From: Chelydra serpentina
Lineage: Eukaryota; Chordata; Testudines; Chelydridae
Assembly: GCA_037349315.1 (NCBI GenBank)
Contig: JBAIAC010000033.1
Span: 19,920,001-19,984,000 of the forward strand
Length of the DNA stretch: 64,000 nt
Direction: 5' to 3'
Made by a program: the position numbers and the translations under genes. Within the stretch, counting starts at the first letter, position 1. The number at the start of each line of letters is the position of its first letter. Of the stretch, positions 10,771 through 22,814 are shown piece after piece. The notes below the pieces were generated by a model, which was not told the DNA's origin, searched no databases, and saw only the letters and a list, made by a program, of their open reading frames with translations.

Positions 10771-13700
10771 CTTAAAAAAAAAGAGTAAGATTTAGCAACA
10801 AAATAGTCACCTCTGTTTTTTCAACTTCAGGACAAATTCAAGATCTTGACCAAACTAAGGCTCCAAACATGCAAATACTTATGTGCTTAATTTTATGCAG
10901 TAGTCCTACTGACTCATCTTTGAGATGAATGGTAGGCTCAATAAGACTCACATTTCCTTTATGTGTATCTCATCTTCTGTTTAAGAATTACATTTGTGGA
11001 GGATGTGACAGGCTGAGGTCTCATTCTTGCAAAGACGTTTGTATGTACAGTACTTTACTCATACGAAGTTAAGCTCATGCACAAGTTTTTGCAGGAGCTG
11101 GGCCTAAGCTTGTTCCTTTTTATTATAAATTTGACACTGCACACATGCATTTGCAACTGGAAGTTAAGGGCTATACTTTAACTGAACAAAATGTAATGGC
11201 TTAATACACTGCGAGCAAACTACTGTTAAGAGTCATTGCCCATGTCTAACACCTCCAGGCATATTCACTTTATAAATTTAAAAAACACATTATCCAATTG
11301 CATCTATTATGCACCTATTTGTTCTTTATGAGATGGAATAAAGAGGAGTGTGCACCCCTAGGACTTAAGAGGAGTAGTACCTTTCTTTTAAGTTTCTGAC
11401 AGTCGGGGGAGTTTTCACAGCTGTGGAATTCTGTGTATTTATATGAGTTCTTTACAATTAATGATTTTTGACTCACAGTACCAACACTAGGAATTAATCC
11501 AATTTTACAAATAGAGGACTGAGACACAGAATGATTAAGGGCTTATCTACATGGTGGGGTTATACACTCTATGGGGCATTGATTTCTAAAGCACACGAAC
11601 ATGCTGTGCATTAATTGGTCCATGTAGACCCTGCGGGTGCACACTAAAAGTTCCTAGTGCTCTTTTAAAGCATACTAACAGGGTCTACATTGACCACTTA
11701 ATGCGCAAAACTTTAGTGAGCTTTAGAAATTATAACCCGACAGAACACATTACCCCACCGTGTAGACAAACCCTAAGTGCCCAGCCCCATGCTTAACCAG
11801 AAGATTATCCTTGGGGGGGAGGGGGGAAAAGAAGCATGAGGCATTCGTGTTTAATGCCTTGTCATCAATTGTCATACATGAACTTTTACTGAATTTTTAC
11901 CATGTAAAACTTTACTTCATACTTTGTACCCATATAATTTTTCTTGCTCATTTTGCAGGGCACAAAACTCAACTACCACATATTATTCAGAAAAAATACC
12001 ACTTCCAAAAAGTATCATTAGCTGCAATTTAGGAAGTGTTGACTATCTGCTTTGATATAATTTGTAACTACCTGTGTATTACTTTTGGGTCAAACAATGC
12101 TTTTCAGAACAATGTCTCTGACTTAACAGAACACAACAGTTAAGCACATGCTCAAGTACTCTGCCAATTTGGGACTAATTTTAGGGATTCAGTGGCTGGC
12201 CCCACTCAGTCAGTAAGTGGCAAGCTTTCTTTCAACAGTTTTTCCATAGTTTTATTGTTGTTAGCACCTCATAATGTCATTGCAATGCCTAATTTAAAAT
12301 AAATTTTAGCAAACAAACCAATTCAGGATCTGTTAAGGAGAGACATGAATGAAACAATCGTATCATGGGAAAACAAAACAAAACTTTTTTCAAAAGTTAG
12401 GGTGCTTGAAGTCCTGAAATTCATAAATCAACATATTTGAAGAAAACGATAATATATTGTATATCAGGTAGCCCAATAGGATATAATGAGAATGCCCAGA
12501 CTTTGAAAAATCAGGATGAATTTATGTATAATTGTGTGGATATATCTTAGGAAATACTATAACTAATATTTAGAGAATGTTCATCAGAAAAATAATAAAA
12601 TAACATTTTTCTATGTACATGGAATTGAGTATTTTGTCATTGCAGTGAAGAAACCAAGCAGAAATAATTAGATTTCTGCTCACAGATACATTAATAAATC
12701 AATTGACAATCCTAGTGTATCTACAATATCAGGACCACATCTCCCAGGAGATTCCAATATATACATAATGCAGAAAACAATACTGAAATCAGTTTACTAA
12801 TATTTTCAAGATACAAAATTTCATAAAATAATAAATATAAAAGATAAATACTGGACACGATTCTCAGCTGATGTGTACTGGCATATCTCTACTGAAGTCA
12901 GTATCAATTTATCTAGGTAAATATCCAAAGACAATTATTTAGTTGCAATAATGATGTCCCTGCAGCCATAGCAATTCAAGGTACAATCTGCTAAGCTACT
13001 TCTAAGGAAAACCAATGTGCTACAGGACACAGCACTGATGATTCAAGAAGTGGCTCTCCCCTTTCTAACTCCCTGTTGAACCAGAGGCCCAGCATGGCCT
13101 GACAGTGCATTGCTGGGAGTGTCTTTAAGATGAGATGTAAAGTTGAGGTTCTAATCAACTGTGGTGACTAAGGACAACATTTTCATCCACTTTCAGCCAG
13201 AGGGTATTTTTTGTGTTCACTTATCTGAGCCTCACTGATTGCACCAAAAGAATGCATATATATTTTCTGTAGGTGAATTGTAAGTATCCATTTACTCCCT
13301 TCCCCCTGAAGCAGGTGGACGGGAAAACAGGTAATTGGCAGAGCCTTGGCTCCACATACCCAGTGCATCAGACAATGTAGCTGAACTGGTGTAGGGTTAT
13401 TGTAATTTGTTGTAAGTAAAGGAAACAAGAAAGGAATTATGCCTCTTTAAGGCACAGTGACTCCCTGGATTACTCCTTCCATTGATACATCTTATGCATA
13501 TATGTTTCCCAGTACTACTCCTGAGGCTACACCTCATGCACCATCCCTTACTCAAGGCTATACATGAAGATACAATCTAGCCCTATTGAACACTGCATGA
13601 TCATTTTCTACTGTTCAAGTTTCATTCTACTTTATTTCACTGGATGTTTATCCAATTTTATGTCTATATATACATACTGCCTTCCTCCCCCGCTTCCCCC

Positions 13701-13872
13701 ATACAAGACAGCATACTCTTACAGCTATTTCCAAAAACTGGAACATAATCACTAGGGCTATGCCAGAATTTAAACGTTGGGAAATGGATTAAATTACTTA
13801 ATAACCTTTCAACCATTATTCCCAGTAGTAATAACTAAAATAATAGCCCATTACTTTGCTCTAGTGAAACAC
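10771..13872. other. FAM227B intron with a Harbinger-type MITE; otherwise unassigned
   Basis: Apart from the MITE at 11539-11773 there is no feature I can support. A degraded short palindromic repeat is present near 10870-10940. A stretch at about 13000-13560 has repeat-like composition and a minus-strand open frame (13428-13183) without splice signals or recognisable content. Confidence 0.5.
11539..11773. mobile_element. Harbinger-type MITE, 235 bp
   Basis: The terminal inverted repeats (gggcttatctacatggtggg against the complement of ccccaccgtgtagacaaacc) match at about 20 of 23 bases. They are flanked by a 3-bp TAA duplication (11536-11538 and 11774-11776). A 3-bp TWA-type target and TCTACA-containing ends are typical of PIF/Harbinger elements, the superfamily of the autonomous copy at 17060-22208. 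Confidence 0.8.
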
Positions 13873-14104
13873 GGTGGTCATCTTCCTCTGTTGGTCTTTG
13901 TTGAAAAGAAAATATTTTTTCAGCATGTTCCTTCAGTTCAGTTGTGCACTCATTTATTCTTTTCTCCAAATCTGAGACAAGGCTGCTTTGTAGTGGAACA
14001 TTTTCATACAGAAACTTAGAAATAGCATCAAATGAATAGTCATTTTTTAATTTGTCCACCAAAGGACGATCTTCATCTAGAAATGGAAATCTTGGCCAAT
14101 CATC
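13873..14104 (-). CDS. FAM227B: FAM227B, second coding exon
   Basis: The exon is 232 bp, with acceptor tattgcag and donor cc|gtgttt, ending one base into a codon. It follows the 18-codon first coding exon in phase 0 and begins DDWPRFPFLDEDRPLVDKLK. The sequence continues NDYSFDAISKFLYENVPL, then a helical stretch. This resembles the conserved N-terminal region of the FWWh-domain protein FAM227B as I remember it. The weak donor is supported because only this site keeps phase with the exon at 10703-10770. FAM227B has no defined biochemical function; in mammals it is expressed mainly in testis and ciliated tissue. Confidence 0.82.
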
Positions 14105-15895
14105 CTGCAATAATTACACATTAAAAATAATTACTCATAAGCCTCATCAAAAATGTTAAGATAAAATTAAGAATCAATCATATGTGACATTTACATTTTT
14201 ACAATGCATTGCAGTTCCAGTACAAACACACTTTTCCTGTTCATTTTAATGACCCCTAATTTAGACATCATTGTTTAAAGGACTCTAATTTCTTCTTATA
14301 CTGAATAGTGCACTCACATTTTGTTACATCAGTCAGCAAAAAATAGGAATGGGCCAGAGAAGGGCAGAACAAATTCATGTTGGGAGACGGGCTTTATACA
14401 AGGACTAATTAACAAGAGTAGGACTTTTTAGTTTGAAAAGGAGACATCATGCGTGGAAGAGTTATCATGGTTTTAAGGACACAAATAAAGTCCTTTGTAA
14501 TTTATGTTTTCTGAAAGTATAGTAATGTCTTCCATCTGTGGTGCATGCCCCTGGAAGCAGAGGCACGTACTAAGGTCCTCAATCCAGCAAAGCACTTAAA
14601 ACTAGTGCTTAATTTAAGGCAAATATGCAATCCCATTGAAGTATTTAAAAATACCCATGGGATTAAGTACTTTGCTGAAGCAGGGACTAAACGCTAAAGT
14701 GTACAAACATAATAAATCGATGACGACTATACCAGGATTGGGCACTGTGCAACCCCACACTAAACAGTGGACATGTTCTAATCTGTTAATAGTGTTACCA
14801 ATTTTGACCTGAGCGGTGAGTCAAAAATTTGTGGTCCAGTATGTTGTCGCAGTTAGGAGGAGAAGGTGGTGATAGTCATGTATTTCTTTCATGCAGTTTT
14901 GTATATTTACAAAGAATGTATGAAGTTCTGTCTCTCTCAATGCAGAAGCAATCAAATAGCAGGCAACAGCTTTCTTTGCTCACAGCACTAAAAGCACTCT
15001 TTTCACGCTGCATCCCAACTCAAAAACCTTGCCCCAGGTTTCTTCCAAGGTCAACCACTGTGCTTTCATTATCTCCTTCAGGCTGCCTCTCCCTCAGTCT
15101 TTCTCTGGTTTATGTCAGTTCTGCTTCCCACCACCCCACCCCAAAATAATACTCAACAAAAGCTCCTGGGCTGGTTCACATACTTCTTTTCTCTTCATTG
15201 GGGGCCTATCCTTACAATTATGTTAATTGAAGGGTGAATTCACACCTGTCAATTTCAAATGAGGTTTTAACTCAACCCATACAAGGTTTCACCCAGATAT
15301 CAAACTAATCATCCCCTGTAACAAATAGAAATATGTACATGGCAGGGTTCTCTCTCTCCAAATGAGAATGGATGATTGGCTGAAGCATCACTAGTGATCA
15401 GTTTAATATGGAATGTTTTGGTGGTATACAGTTTGTAGAATTCACAGGGAGATCAGGAAAATCTCCCCTATAAGCTTATTGATGCAAGACAAGGTAGAAT
15501 GGCTAGAATAAGCAAAACTGATCATTCCCCCTTTCACAGTTACCAGAACTTTTTGTCTTCGGGTTTACAGCCTTGCCTTGTTGTTATGATAATAAAGTTG
15601 TGGCCTGGTCATCTATTTTAAACAAGCTATGAGTCAGTGCTCTCTCAAGCATGCACTCCACAATAAAACAGGAATTACTGCTACAGCAGACACAAAACTT
15701 CCTCCATGGCCTATCTATGAATAAAATGCAGGTTAACAACAGAAGCTGTTCTCTGGAAGGTTTGCCATTTCTACAAAGCTCTTAGTTTTCACTGCCCAAG
15801 GGCCTAGGAAATACAATCCACATTCAAACTCGGTTTTCAATATTTATATTCATATGGCTTTTGCTCAAAGGCCTTGTTCTTGCATGTTTACTCCA

Positions 15896-15931
<36 letters not shown>

Positions 15932-15961
15932 GTAGTTAAAATAATAAGCATTTCTACTTAC
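14105..15961. other. FAM227B intron, repeat debris and a CA microsatellite
   Basis: A short palindromic repeat (aatccagcaaagcacttaaa through the complementary tactttgctgaagcaggg) lies at about 14575-14690. A dinucleotide CA run occurs at about 15896-15929. No gene was seen in the rest. Confidence 0.6.
15896..15929. repeat. (CA)n microsatellite
   Basis: About 16-17 uninterrupted CA dinucleotides, 33 bp from the splice donor of the first FAM227B coding exon. It lies in the intron on the donor side when read on the minus strand. Confidence 0.97.
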
Positions 15962-16015
15962 CAATTTCTGAGACTGTAAGAATTCTTCAAAAGTACTAGG
16001 AGGCCCTTGCATTTT
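15962..16015 (-). CDS. FAM227B: FAM227B, first coding exon with start codon
   Basis: The exon is 54 bp with acceptor tgttgatag and a consensus donor (attg|gtaagt). It reads AAA then ATG at 16012, so translation would start MQGPPSTFEEFLQSQKL and join DDWPRF in the next exon without a phase break. An A at -3 gives a good initiation context. The remaining 5' untranslated exon is likely at the shared promoter about 13.7 kb upstream (29699 and above). The EEFLQSQ/DDWPRFP junction is what I recognise as FAM227B. A head-to-head position with DTWD1 supports this, as in mammals. Confidence 0.84.
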
Positions 16016-17059
16016 CTATCAACATACAAATATGAATTACTCTTATAAAAATACCTTATACAATTAAGAAGGAATTTAAGGTACTGTTCTTAGTAAACAA
16101 AGCAAACACCATGATGTATACAGTATATGCTCATTAGTTAGTACTAATAAATGAGAGACCCATTGAGTGTTACCAAATTTTGATAATTAATAAACATGAG
16201 AACAAATGTGAAGACAAGAAAGGACACAGTATCACAAAAATGTAGTTTTTCATGTATTTTGACTAGTGTGAAATATTTATACATAAACAACACTTTTTAG
16301 CATATTAATAGATATACTGCAATATACTTTGTAAAATAGTAAAGTCTATTAGTATGATAATCTGTATTGTTCTTAACAATTCAATTTTTGCTTAGAAATG
16401 GGGAGAAGTATCATGTTTTCAGATTAGCAAGTCTATTGAAATCAGGCCATAGACATTTCCTGGGTTTAGGGCAATTAAAAACTCGACCATAATTTTTTAA
16501 AAGTCTGGGCAGAAAACTAGCCTGAAAAATCTTTTAGAAAAGTTATGTCACTGAAAATAGGGGCCTGGTATGGGTCACCACTGAGAATGCCAGATTCAGG
16601 ACAGACTGCAAGAAATGGGGCAGACACCCTCAAAACTGGTGGTTTATTTTATAATTAGATTTGACAAAGCTAGTACCGCCACATTGGTTAGCAAGAAGTC
16701 GAAACAAGAAGCCCGTAGGCATTCCAGCCGCTGGCTTCTTTCTCAGATAACTGGACTTTTATGATGTATGATTATTAAAATCAAAATACCACATGTAGGG
16801 TTCTTCCAATCCCAAAGGACCAGCCACTATTCCCAGGTCAATATACACACTTCAGGATCTCACCAAAACACCATGCTACAGTCAATATTTAGTAAACTAA
16901 CTAAAGTTTTATTAATAAAAAATGAAAAGAAGAGAGCTATTAAAAGGTTAAAGTGAACCATATATTTTACAATTGATTTCAGAGTCTGTAGATCAGAACA
17001 TATTGAGTCCAGTTGTTCAGCATAGGTGTAATATCTGCTAAGTCTGTATAAGTGTCTTA
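16016..17059. other. First FAM227B intron, left part, nothing recognised
   Basis: AT-rich DNA without exons or clear repeats. A short stretch near 16560-16690 has repeat-like wording but could not be assigned. Confidence 0.5.
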
Positions 17060-17433
17060 GCCCTGGTCTACACTACGAGTTTAGATCGAATTTATTAGCG
17101 TTATTTCGATTGATCCGTGCACCCGTCCACACGACGAAGCCCTTAACATCGACTTCTGGGGCTCTTAAAATCGATCTCGCCACTCCACCCCCAACGAGGG
17201 GATTAGCGCTTAAAGCGATATTGCCGAATCGATGTAGGCTTAGTGAGGACGCAATTCGACGGTATTGGCCTCCTGGATCTATCCCACAGTGCAACATTTG
17301 ACCGCTCTGGACAGCAGTCTGAGCTCGAATGCTCCGCCCAGGTAGACAGGAAAAGCCCCGCGAACTTTTGAATTTCATTTCCTGTTTGGCCAGCGTGGTG
17401 AGCTGCATGTGAGCGCAGATCTCATCAGCAGAG

Positions 17434-17968
17434 GTGACCATGATGGAGTCCCAGAACCGAAGACGAGCTCCAGCATGGACCGAGTGTGAGGTACGCGATC
17501 TGATCGCTGTATGGGGAGATGAAACCATGCTAGCAGAGCTACGGTCCAAAAGAAGAAACGCCAATACATATGCCAAAGTCTCCAAGGGCATGCAGGACAG
17601 AGGCTACAACAGGGATGCGCAACAGTGCCACGTGAAAATTAAGGAGCTCAGGCAAGCCTACCAAAAAACCAGAGATGCAAACAGCCGCTCTGGGTCAGAG
17701 CCCCAGACATGCCGCTTCTATGATGAGCTGCATGCCATTCTAGGAGGTGCAGCCAGCACTGACCCACCCATGTGGTATGACTCCGTATGTGGATCATCAG
17801 AAACCACAGAGGAGCATGATGATGATAATGATGCTGAAAATAGCGCCCAGACACAGCAAGGAAGCGGAGAAGCCCTTTTCCCCGACAGCCAGGAACTCTT
17901 TGTCACCCTGGAGCCAGTACCCTACAAACCCACCCAAGGCATGCTTGATGCAGGAGAAGGGACCTCTG
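17434..17968 (+). pseudogene. Harbinger Myb/SANT-like DNA-binding protein, exon 1
   Basis: The frame starts MTMMESQNRRRAPAWTECEV and continues RDLIAVWGDETMLAELRSKR. This is a trihelix/Myb-SANT-like domain with the characteristic regularly spaced tryptophans (residues 15 and 27). An acidic stretch (EEHDDDNDAE) follows. A consensus donor (ctg|gtgagt) lies at 17969, and the next coding part resumes at 18886 after an acceptor. In PIF/Harbinger elements this accessory protein carries the transposase into the nucleus and to the element ends. Exon 1 is intact; the gene is a pseudogene because of stops in exon 2. Many diverged copies exist in turtle genomes and are often annotated as host genes. Confidence 0.85.
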
Positions 17969-18885
17969 GTGAGTGTACCTCTGTTAAATTAATACATGTT
18001 GTATAAGCAAGCGTGTTTAATGATTAATTCGCGGCCAGTACAGCTACAGCTACTGGAAAACTCTGTTAACATGTTCGGGGATGGAGCAGAAATCCTCCGG
18101 GGACATCTACAGAAAGATCTCCTGGATGTACTCCCAAAGCCTGTGCAAAAGGTTTCTGGGGAGGGCAGCCTTATCCTGTGCTCCGTGGTAACACACTCTA
18201 CCACGCCAGGCCAGTAGCACGTAGTCTGGAATCATTGCTTTGCAAAGCATGGCGGCGTATGGTCCCGGTGTTTGCTGGCATTCAAGCAACATCCGTTCTT
18301 TATCTGTCTGTGTTATCCTCAGAAGAGTGATATCATTCATGGTCACCTGGTTGAAATAGGGGAATTTTATTAAGGGGGTATTCAGAGGGGCTCCGTCCCT
18401 GCTGGGCTGTTTGCCTGTGGCTGAACGGAAATCTTCCCCGCTGTGACCCATGCGGTGGGGGGAGGGGGAACAGCGAACATCTTGGATGTGTGTCTGTGTG
18501 TGTGTGGGGGTGTCGATTAGGTTCGCGCTGCATGTTAACTCGAAAACCGCCGCCCCTCCCTTTTCAATTGCCAACCAGTTTTAAATTGCCAGCCCAAAGG
18601 CTGTTTGTTATGGGAAATGAGGGGGTTGCTGTTTGAAAACATTCCCACATGTTATGAAGGTTAAAGAAGCCTATAGACTGTGGCTTACCATGGCTGCCTG
18701 CAAGCCGAATTCTGTTGCCCGCCGGACTTGCTTGTGTGATCTCTCACACCAAACCGGCAGACCCTCAATATAACAGGCAAAGTGCAACCTTGGACCAAAT
18801 GCACATGTGATATGTAATGTTTGGAGCATTGTTCTCTAATATGTGTCTTTTAAACTACTCCTCTCCCGTTTGTTTCCTCCCGCAG

Positions 18886-19427
18886 CTGCAAATGTTTCAA
18901 CGCCACCCCTTTCATCACCATCCCAGAGGCTAGCGAAGATTAGAAGTTAATAAAAAAGGAATCGAGACGATATGTTCTCAGAACTCATGGAATCCTCCCA
19001 CACTGAAGCTGCCCAGCAGAATGCGTGGAGGCAGACACTGTCGGAGTCCAGGAAGGCAGAATTTGATCGCGCGGACAGGTGGCGTGCTGAAGACAATCAC
19101 TGGCGGGATGAAGAGAGACAGCGGCGGGATGAAGAGAGTAGGTGGCATCAGCGTGCAGAGAGAAGGCAGGATGCAATTCTGAGGCTACTGGAGGATCAAA
19201 CGGAAATCTTCCGGCTTATGGCTGAGGAAAGGCGTAGGGTTCAGGAAAGGCCGCCTGAGCCCAGACCGCCGCTACAGCCCCTGTGTAACCAACAGCCCTC
19301 CTTCCCGAGTCCCATAACCTCATCCCCGAGACGCCCAAGAACGCGTTTGGGTGGCCTCCGTGCACCCAACCACTCAAGCGAAGAGAACAGTCCAAGCAAG
19401 AAAGGGCTGGCATTCAATAAGTTTTAA
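18886..19427 (+). pseudogene. Harbinger Myb/SANT-like protein, exon 2, two in-frame stops
   Basis: After the acceptor cctcccgcag the frame reads ANVSTPPLSSPSQRLAKIR, then meets two adjacent TAA codons (18948-18953). It continues in the same frame as KRNRDD and MFSELMESSHTEAAQQNAW to a stop after LAFNKF. The C-terminal half is rich in Arg, Glu and Trp (RADRWRAEDNHWRDEERQRR), a coiled-coil-like charged helix, then a proline-rich tail. The doubled stop in an otherwise open frame marks decay. A TTCCCTTCCTCCACCACC-type tandem repeat follows at about 19455-19540. Confidence 0.8.
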
Positions 19428-19736
19428 AGTGCTGTGTGTGTCCTTGTCCTTCCCTCATCCCCTCCTCCACCACCCATCCTGGTGCTTCCCTTCCTCCACC
19501 ACCCATCCTGGTGCTTCCCTTCCTCCACCACCTATCCCGGGAGACTGTGGCAGTTACCCCCATAGTTCCCCCTCTGTGTTTTACGAATTAATAAAGAATG
19601 CATGATTTTTAAGCAACAATGACTTTATTTCCTCTGCAAGCAGTGACCAAGCGGGGGAGGGCAGGGCGGTTTAGGTAAAGGGAAGTAGAGTGAATGAAGG
19701 GGCGGGGCTTTTCATTACTGGGGAAAAACAGAACCT

Positions 19737-21107
19737 TCACACAGCATCCTGGCCATTCATGAAACTGGTTTTCAAAGCTTCCCTGATGCGCAACGCACCC
19801 TGCTGTACTCTTGTAATAGCCCTGGTGTCCGGCTGCACATAACCAGTGGCCAGGCGATTTGCCTTAACCTCCCACCCCGCCATAAACGTCTCCCCCTTAC
19901 TCTCACAGATATTGTGGAGCGCACAGCAAGCAGTAATAATAATGGGAATATTGTTTTCGCTGAGATCTAACCTAGTCAATAAACTTCGCCAGCGAGCTTT
20001 TAAACGCCCAAATGCACATTCCACCACCATTCTGCACTTGCTCAGCCTATAGTTGAAAAGGTCCTGACTACTGTCCAGGCTACCTGTGTATGGCTTCATG
20101 AGCCATGGCATTAAGGAGTAGGCTGGGTCCCCAAGGATAACTATAGGCATCTCAACATCCCCAACGGTTATTTTCTGGTCTGGGAAGAAAGTCCCTTGCT
20201 GCAGCAGCTGAAACAGACCAGAGTTCCTGAAGATGCGAGCGTCATGTACCTTTCCCGGCCATCCCACGCTGATGTTGGTGAAACGTCCCTTATGATCCAC
20301 CAGTGCTTGCAGCACTATTGAAAAGTAACCCTTTCGGTTTATATACTCGCTGGCTTGGTGGTCCGGTGCCAAGACAGGGATATGGGTTCCGTCTATCGCC
20401 CCTCCACAGTTCGGGAACCCCATTGCTGCAAAGCCATCCAGTATGAGCTGCACATTTCCCAGACTCACAACCATTGGTACCAGCAGCTTGGTGATCGCCC
20501 TGGTTACTTGCATGACAACAGCCCCCACTGCAGATTTTCCCACTCCGAATTGATTCGCGACTGACCGGTAGCTGTCTGGCGTTGCAAGCTTCCACAGGGC
20601 TATCGCCAGTCACTTCTCTACTGTGAGGGCTGCTCTCATCTTGGTGTTCTGGCACTTCAGGGCAGAGGAAAGCAACTCACAAAGTTCCATGAAAGTGCCC
20701 TTACGCATGCGAAAGTTTCACAGCCACTGGGATTCATCCCAGACCTGCAGCACTATGTGGTCCCACCAGTCTGTGCTTGTTTCCCGGGCCCAGAATCGGC
20801 GTTCCACTGTATCAACAAGCCCCATTACCACCATGATGTCCACCTTGCGGGGGGGCCTTTTTTGAGAGAGGTCTGTGTCCATGTCCTCATCACTGTCCTC
20901 AGGGCGCTGCTGTCGCCTCCTCACCTGCTGTAGCTCTAGCAGCTCCTGGTTCTCGTTCTCCATATACTCCTGGACAATGCGCGTGGTGTTCATAACGGCG
21001 ATAACAGTTGCGGTGATCTGATCGTGCTCCATGCTTTCCCTGGTATGCTCTTGCAGGACAGCAGAGTGGGAGCAGAAGCCGCGGGTGGATAACAATGGTG
21101 TCACCAA
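19737..21107 (-). pseudogene. Harbinger (HARBI1-like) DDE transposase, two in-frame TGA stops
   Basis: The frame reads from 21107 down to 19737 and is continuous apart from TGA codons at 20718-20720 and 20610-20612. Both probably come from CGA arginine codons by CpG decay. The intact C-terminal 268 residues (20543-19737) hold the catalytic triad: first Asp in GGAIDGTHIPV, second in VILGDPAYSLMPWLM, and Glu in VECAFGRLKARW. The N-terminal part has a helix-turn-helix-like stretch, LWKLATPDSYRSVANQFGVG. The enzyme class cuts and pastes DNA at TWA targets. Related host genes (HARBI1) exist, but this copy lies inside matching terminal repeats and is broken, so it is a transposon gene. Confidence 0.92.
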
Positions 21108-21295
21108 TATGGCGCCCGCATGAAAAAAGGCACGAAAGGATTTTTGGCTCCCCGCTCAGTTGCTTTCACGGAGGGAGGGGGGAGCAAGGGTTAGGCTCAT
21201 TTCCTTCTAGCTGCAGATGGTACAATATGCGGTGAGCAAGGGTTAGGCGCCTTCCCTTATAACAGCAGATGGTACAATATGCTTGATATCCACCA

Positions 21296-21376
21296 TCATC
21301 TCCTGGCCCCCTCAAGGATTGAACTCGCAACCCCGGGTTTAGCGGGCCAACGCTCAGACCGCTGAGCTATCCCTCT
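21296..21376 (-). other. tRNA-like module 1 inside the Harbinger element
   Basis: The minus strand has an A-box-like TAGCTCAGCGG, a 4-bp D-stem (GCTC/GAGC) and a B-box-like gagttcaatcc. The same sequence heads the SINEs at 31868 and 22815. It is not a functional tRNA: the anticodon stem is mispaired and there is no proper acceptor stem. It is a pol III promoter-bearing SINE head, here without the CR1-like tail. Confidence 0.75.
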
Positions 21377-21671
21377 GCCTGTGTTCCAGGCAGTACTGAA
21401 TCTCCCTTAAACAAAACGTAAAAAAGAGAATGACCAGAGTCACTCTGGTCACTCCCATTTATGTCCAAGCGCCCCCGGCCAGCCACAACATAGGCCACCG
21501 GCCAGGAGCACACAAATTTCAAGCATATTGTACGATCTGCAGCTAGAAGGCAAAGAGCTGCTGCTGTATGGTCCCGCGACCACAACCATTTATGGCATAT
21601 TGCACCATCTGCAGCTAGAAGGCAAGGAGCTTATGCTGTGTAGTCCCACAACTACCAGCCTCAGGCAGAAT

Positions 21672-21752
21672 GGACCCCTCAAGGATTGAACTCACAACCC
21701 CGGGTTTAGCAGGGCAACGCTCAGAACGCTGAGCTATCCCTCGACCCATATT
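21672..21752 (-). other. tRNA-like module 2 inside the Harbinger element
   Basis: This second copy lies about 376 bp from module 1, with the same A-box (TAGCTCAGCG) and B-box. Downstream of each head, on the minus strand, is a shared tail piece like ctagctgcagatggtacaat. The head-plus-tail unit therefore occurs twice, which suggests a tandem duplication or two insertions of an unusual SINE. Confidence 0.7.
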
Positions 21753-22211
21753 ACAGTGTGACTGAATCCCCACTAGACCTAATGTCCAGGCGTACGCTGG
21801 AGATGTACGGTAATTGTGAGCTGAGCAGGCTTCTGTAGCAAACACGGAAACCCCGGAAAAAAGGCGCGAAAAAGATTGCTTTCACGGAGGGAGGGAGGGA
21901 GGGAGGGACGTTTGATGGCTTGACGACATGTACCCAGAACCACCAGTGACAATGTTTTCTGCCCCATCAGGCTTTGGGATCACAACCCAGAATTCCAATG
22001 GGTGGCGGAGACCGCGGGAACTGTGGGATAGCTACCCGCAATGCAACGCTCCAAAAGTCGATGCTAGCCCCGCTACTGTGGACACAGTCAATCGACCTCA
22101 TGGTCTTAATGCTCTTTAGTGGGGGGACACACAATTGATTCCATAAATTTGGGTTTTAAAATATCGACTTCTATAAATTCGACCTAATTCTGTAGTGTAG
22201 ACGTACCCTTA

Positions 22212-22814
22212 GAGTCCTTTTGTAAATTTGTCAGAGTTTACCCAGAATAGATTTGGGGAGTCCAATCTTGCATCTGGAATAGCCCCCTGAATAGCATCGC
22301 ATCTAGAAAGATCAGAGCTACTGGATCTTGCCCAGTGCTTCCCTTTTTATAGCTGAAACAGGCTGGAAAGCTGACCATTGTCACCACCACGTGACGTGGG
22401 ATCTTCCTTTGATGAAGAATGCAGCAATACAGAAAGCCTGTGGTCCTCACTGTGACCCATGCTTCCGTTGATGGGCCACTCAGTTGCTGCAGCCATTCAA
22501 AACTACTACGGTGGTTTACAGGTGTTTTTTCAATGTGAGTCAACAAGCTTCAGATGGTAATGTTATTGAGATAGGCTATTTTAGTAAGCTTCATCTCAAT
22601 GCTAAATACAGGTTTTTCAGCTACTAACAATTGAGTATAGTTGCATATATAATGTAAAGGCAATATAGAACTACAGGATATGAAAAGGATTTAGCATCTA
22701 CAAACTAATTTGGTTAGATTGGTAAACTTTCAACAGGATATAGATAAACACTGACAAACACATTTAGCATCTATTCTTGATTTTTGTCAATACAATATAT
22801 ATGGAGATATGCCT
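22212..22814. other. Intron DNA, no feature recognised
   Basis: Right flank of the Harbinger element. No exon or well-bounded repeat seen. Confidence 0.5.

Larger units (their letters stand above)
17060..22208. mobile_element. PIF/Harbinger transposon, near full length (5.1 kb), inactivated
   Basis: The ends carry imperfect inverted repeats sharing GTCTACACTAC and, further in, TCGAATTTAT. They are flanked by the 3-bp duplication TTA (17057-17059 and 22209-22211). The element holds the two genes of a Harbinger transposon in convergent order: a Myb/SANT-like DNA-binding protein gene on the plus strand and a HARBI1-like DDE transposase on the minus strand. Both are damaged by stop codons. A block of about 0.7 kb at 21130-21880, bounded by partial direct repeats (ttgctttcacggaggg), carries two tRNA-like modules. 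The element sits in the first intron of FAM227B. Confidence 0.93.

Noticed and set aside
13183..13428. Minus-strand coding exon
   Set aside because: It falls between two FAM227B exons whose phases already fit, and no splice sites bound it.
19737..20543. Host HARBI1 gene
   Set aside because: The frame continues upstream through two stop codons, lies between Harbinger terminal repeats with a TTA duplication, and is paired with the element's Myb-like gene.
21296..21752. Two functional tRNA genes
   Set aside because: D-arm and pol III boxes are present but the anticodon stem and acceptor stem do not pair properly, and the same heads occur in dispersed SINEs.
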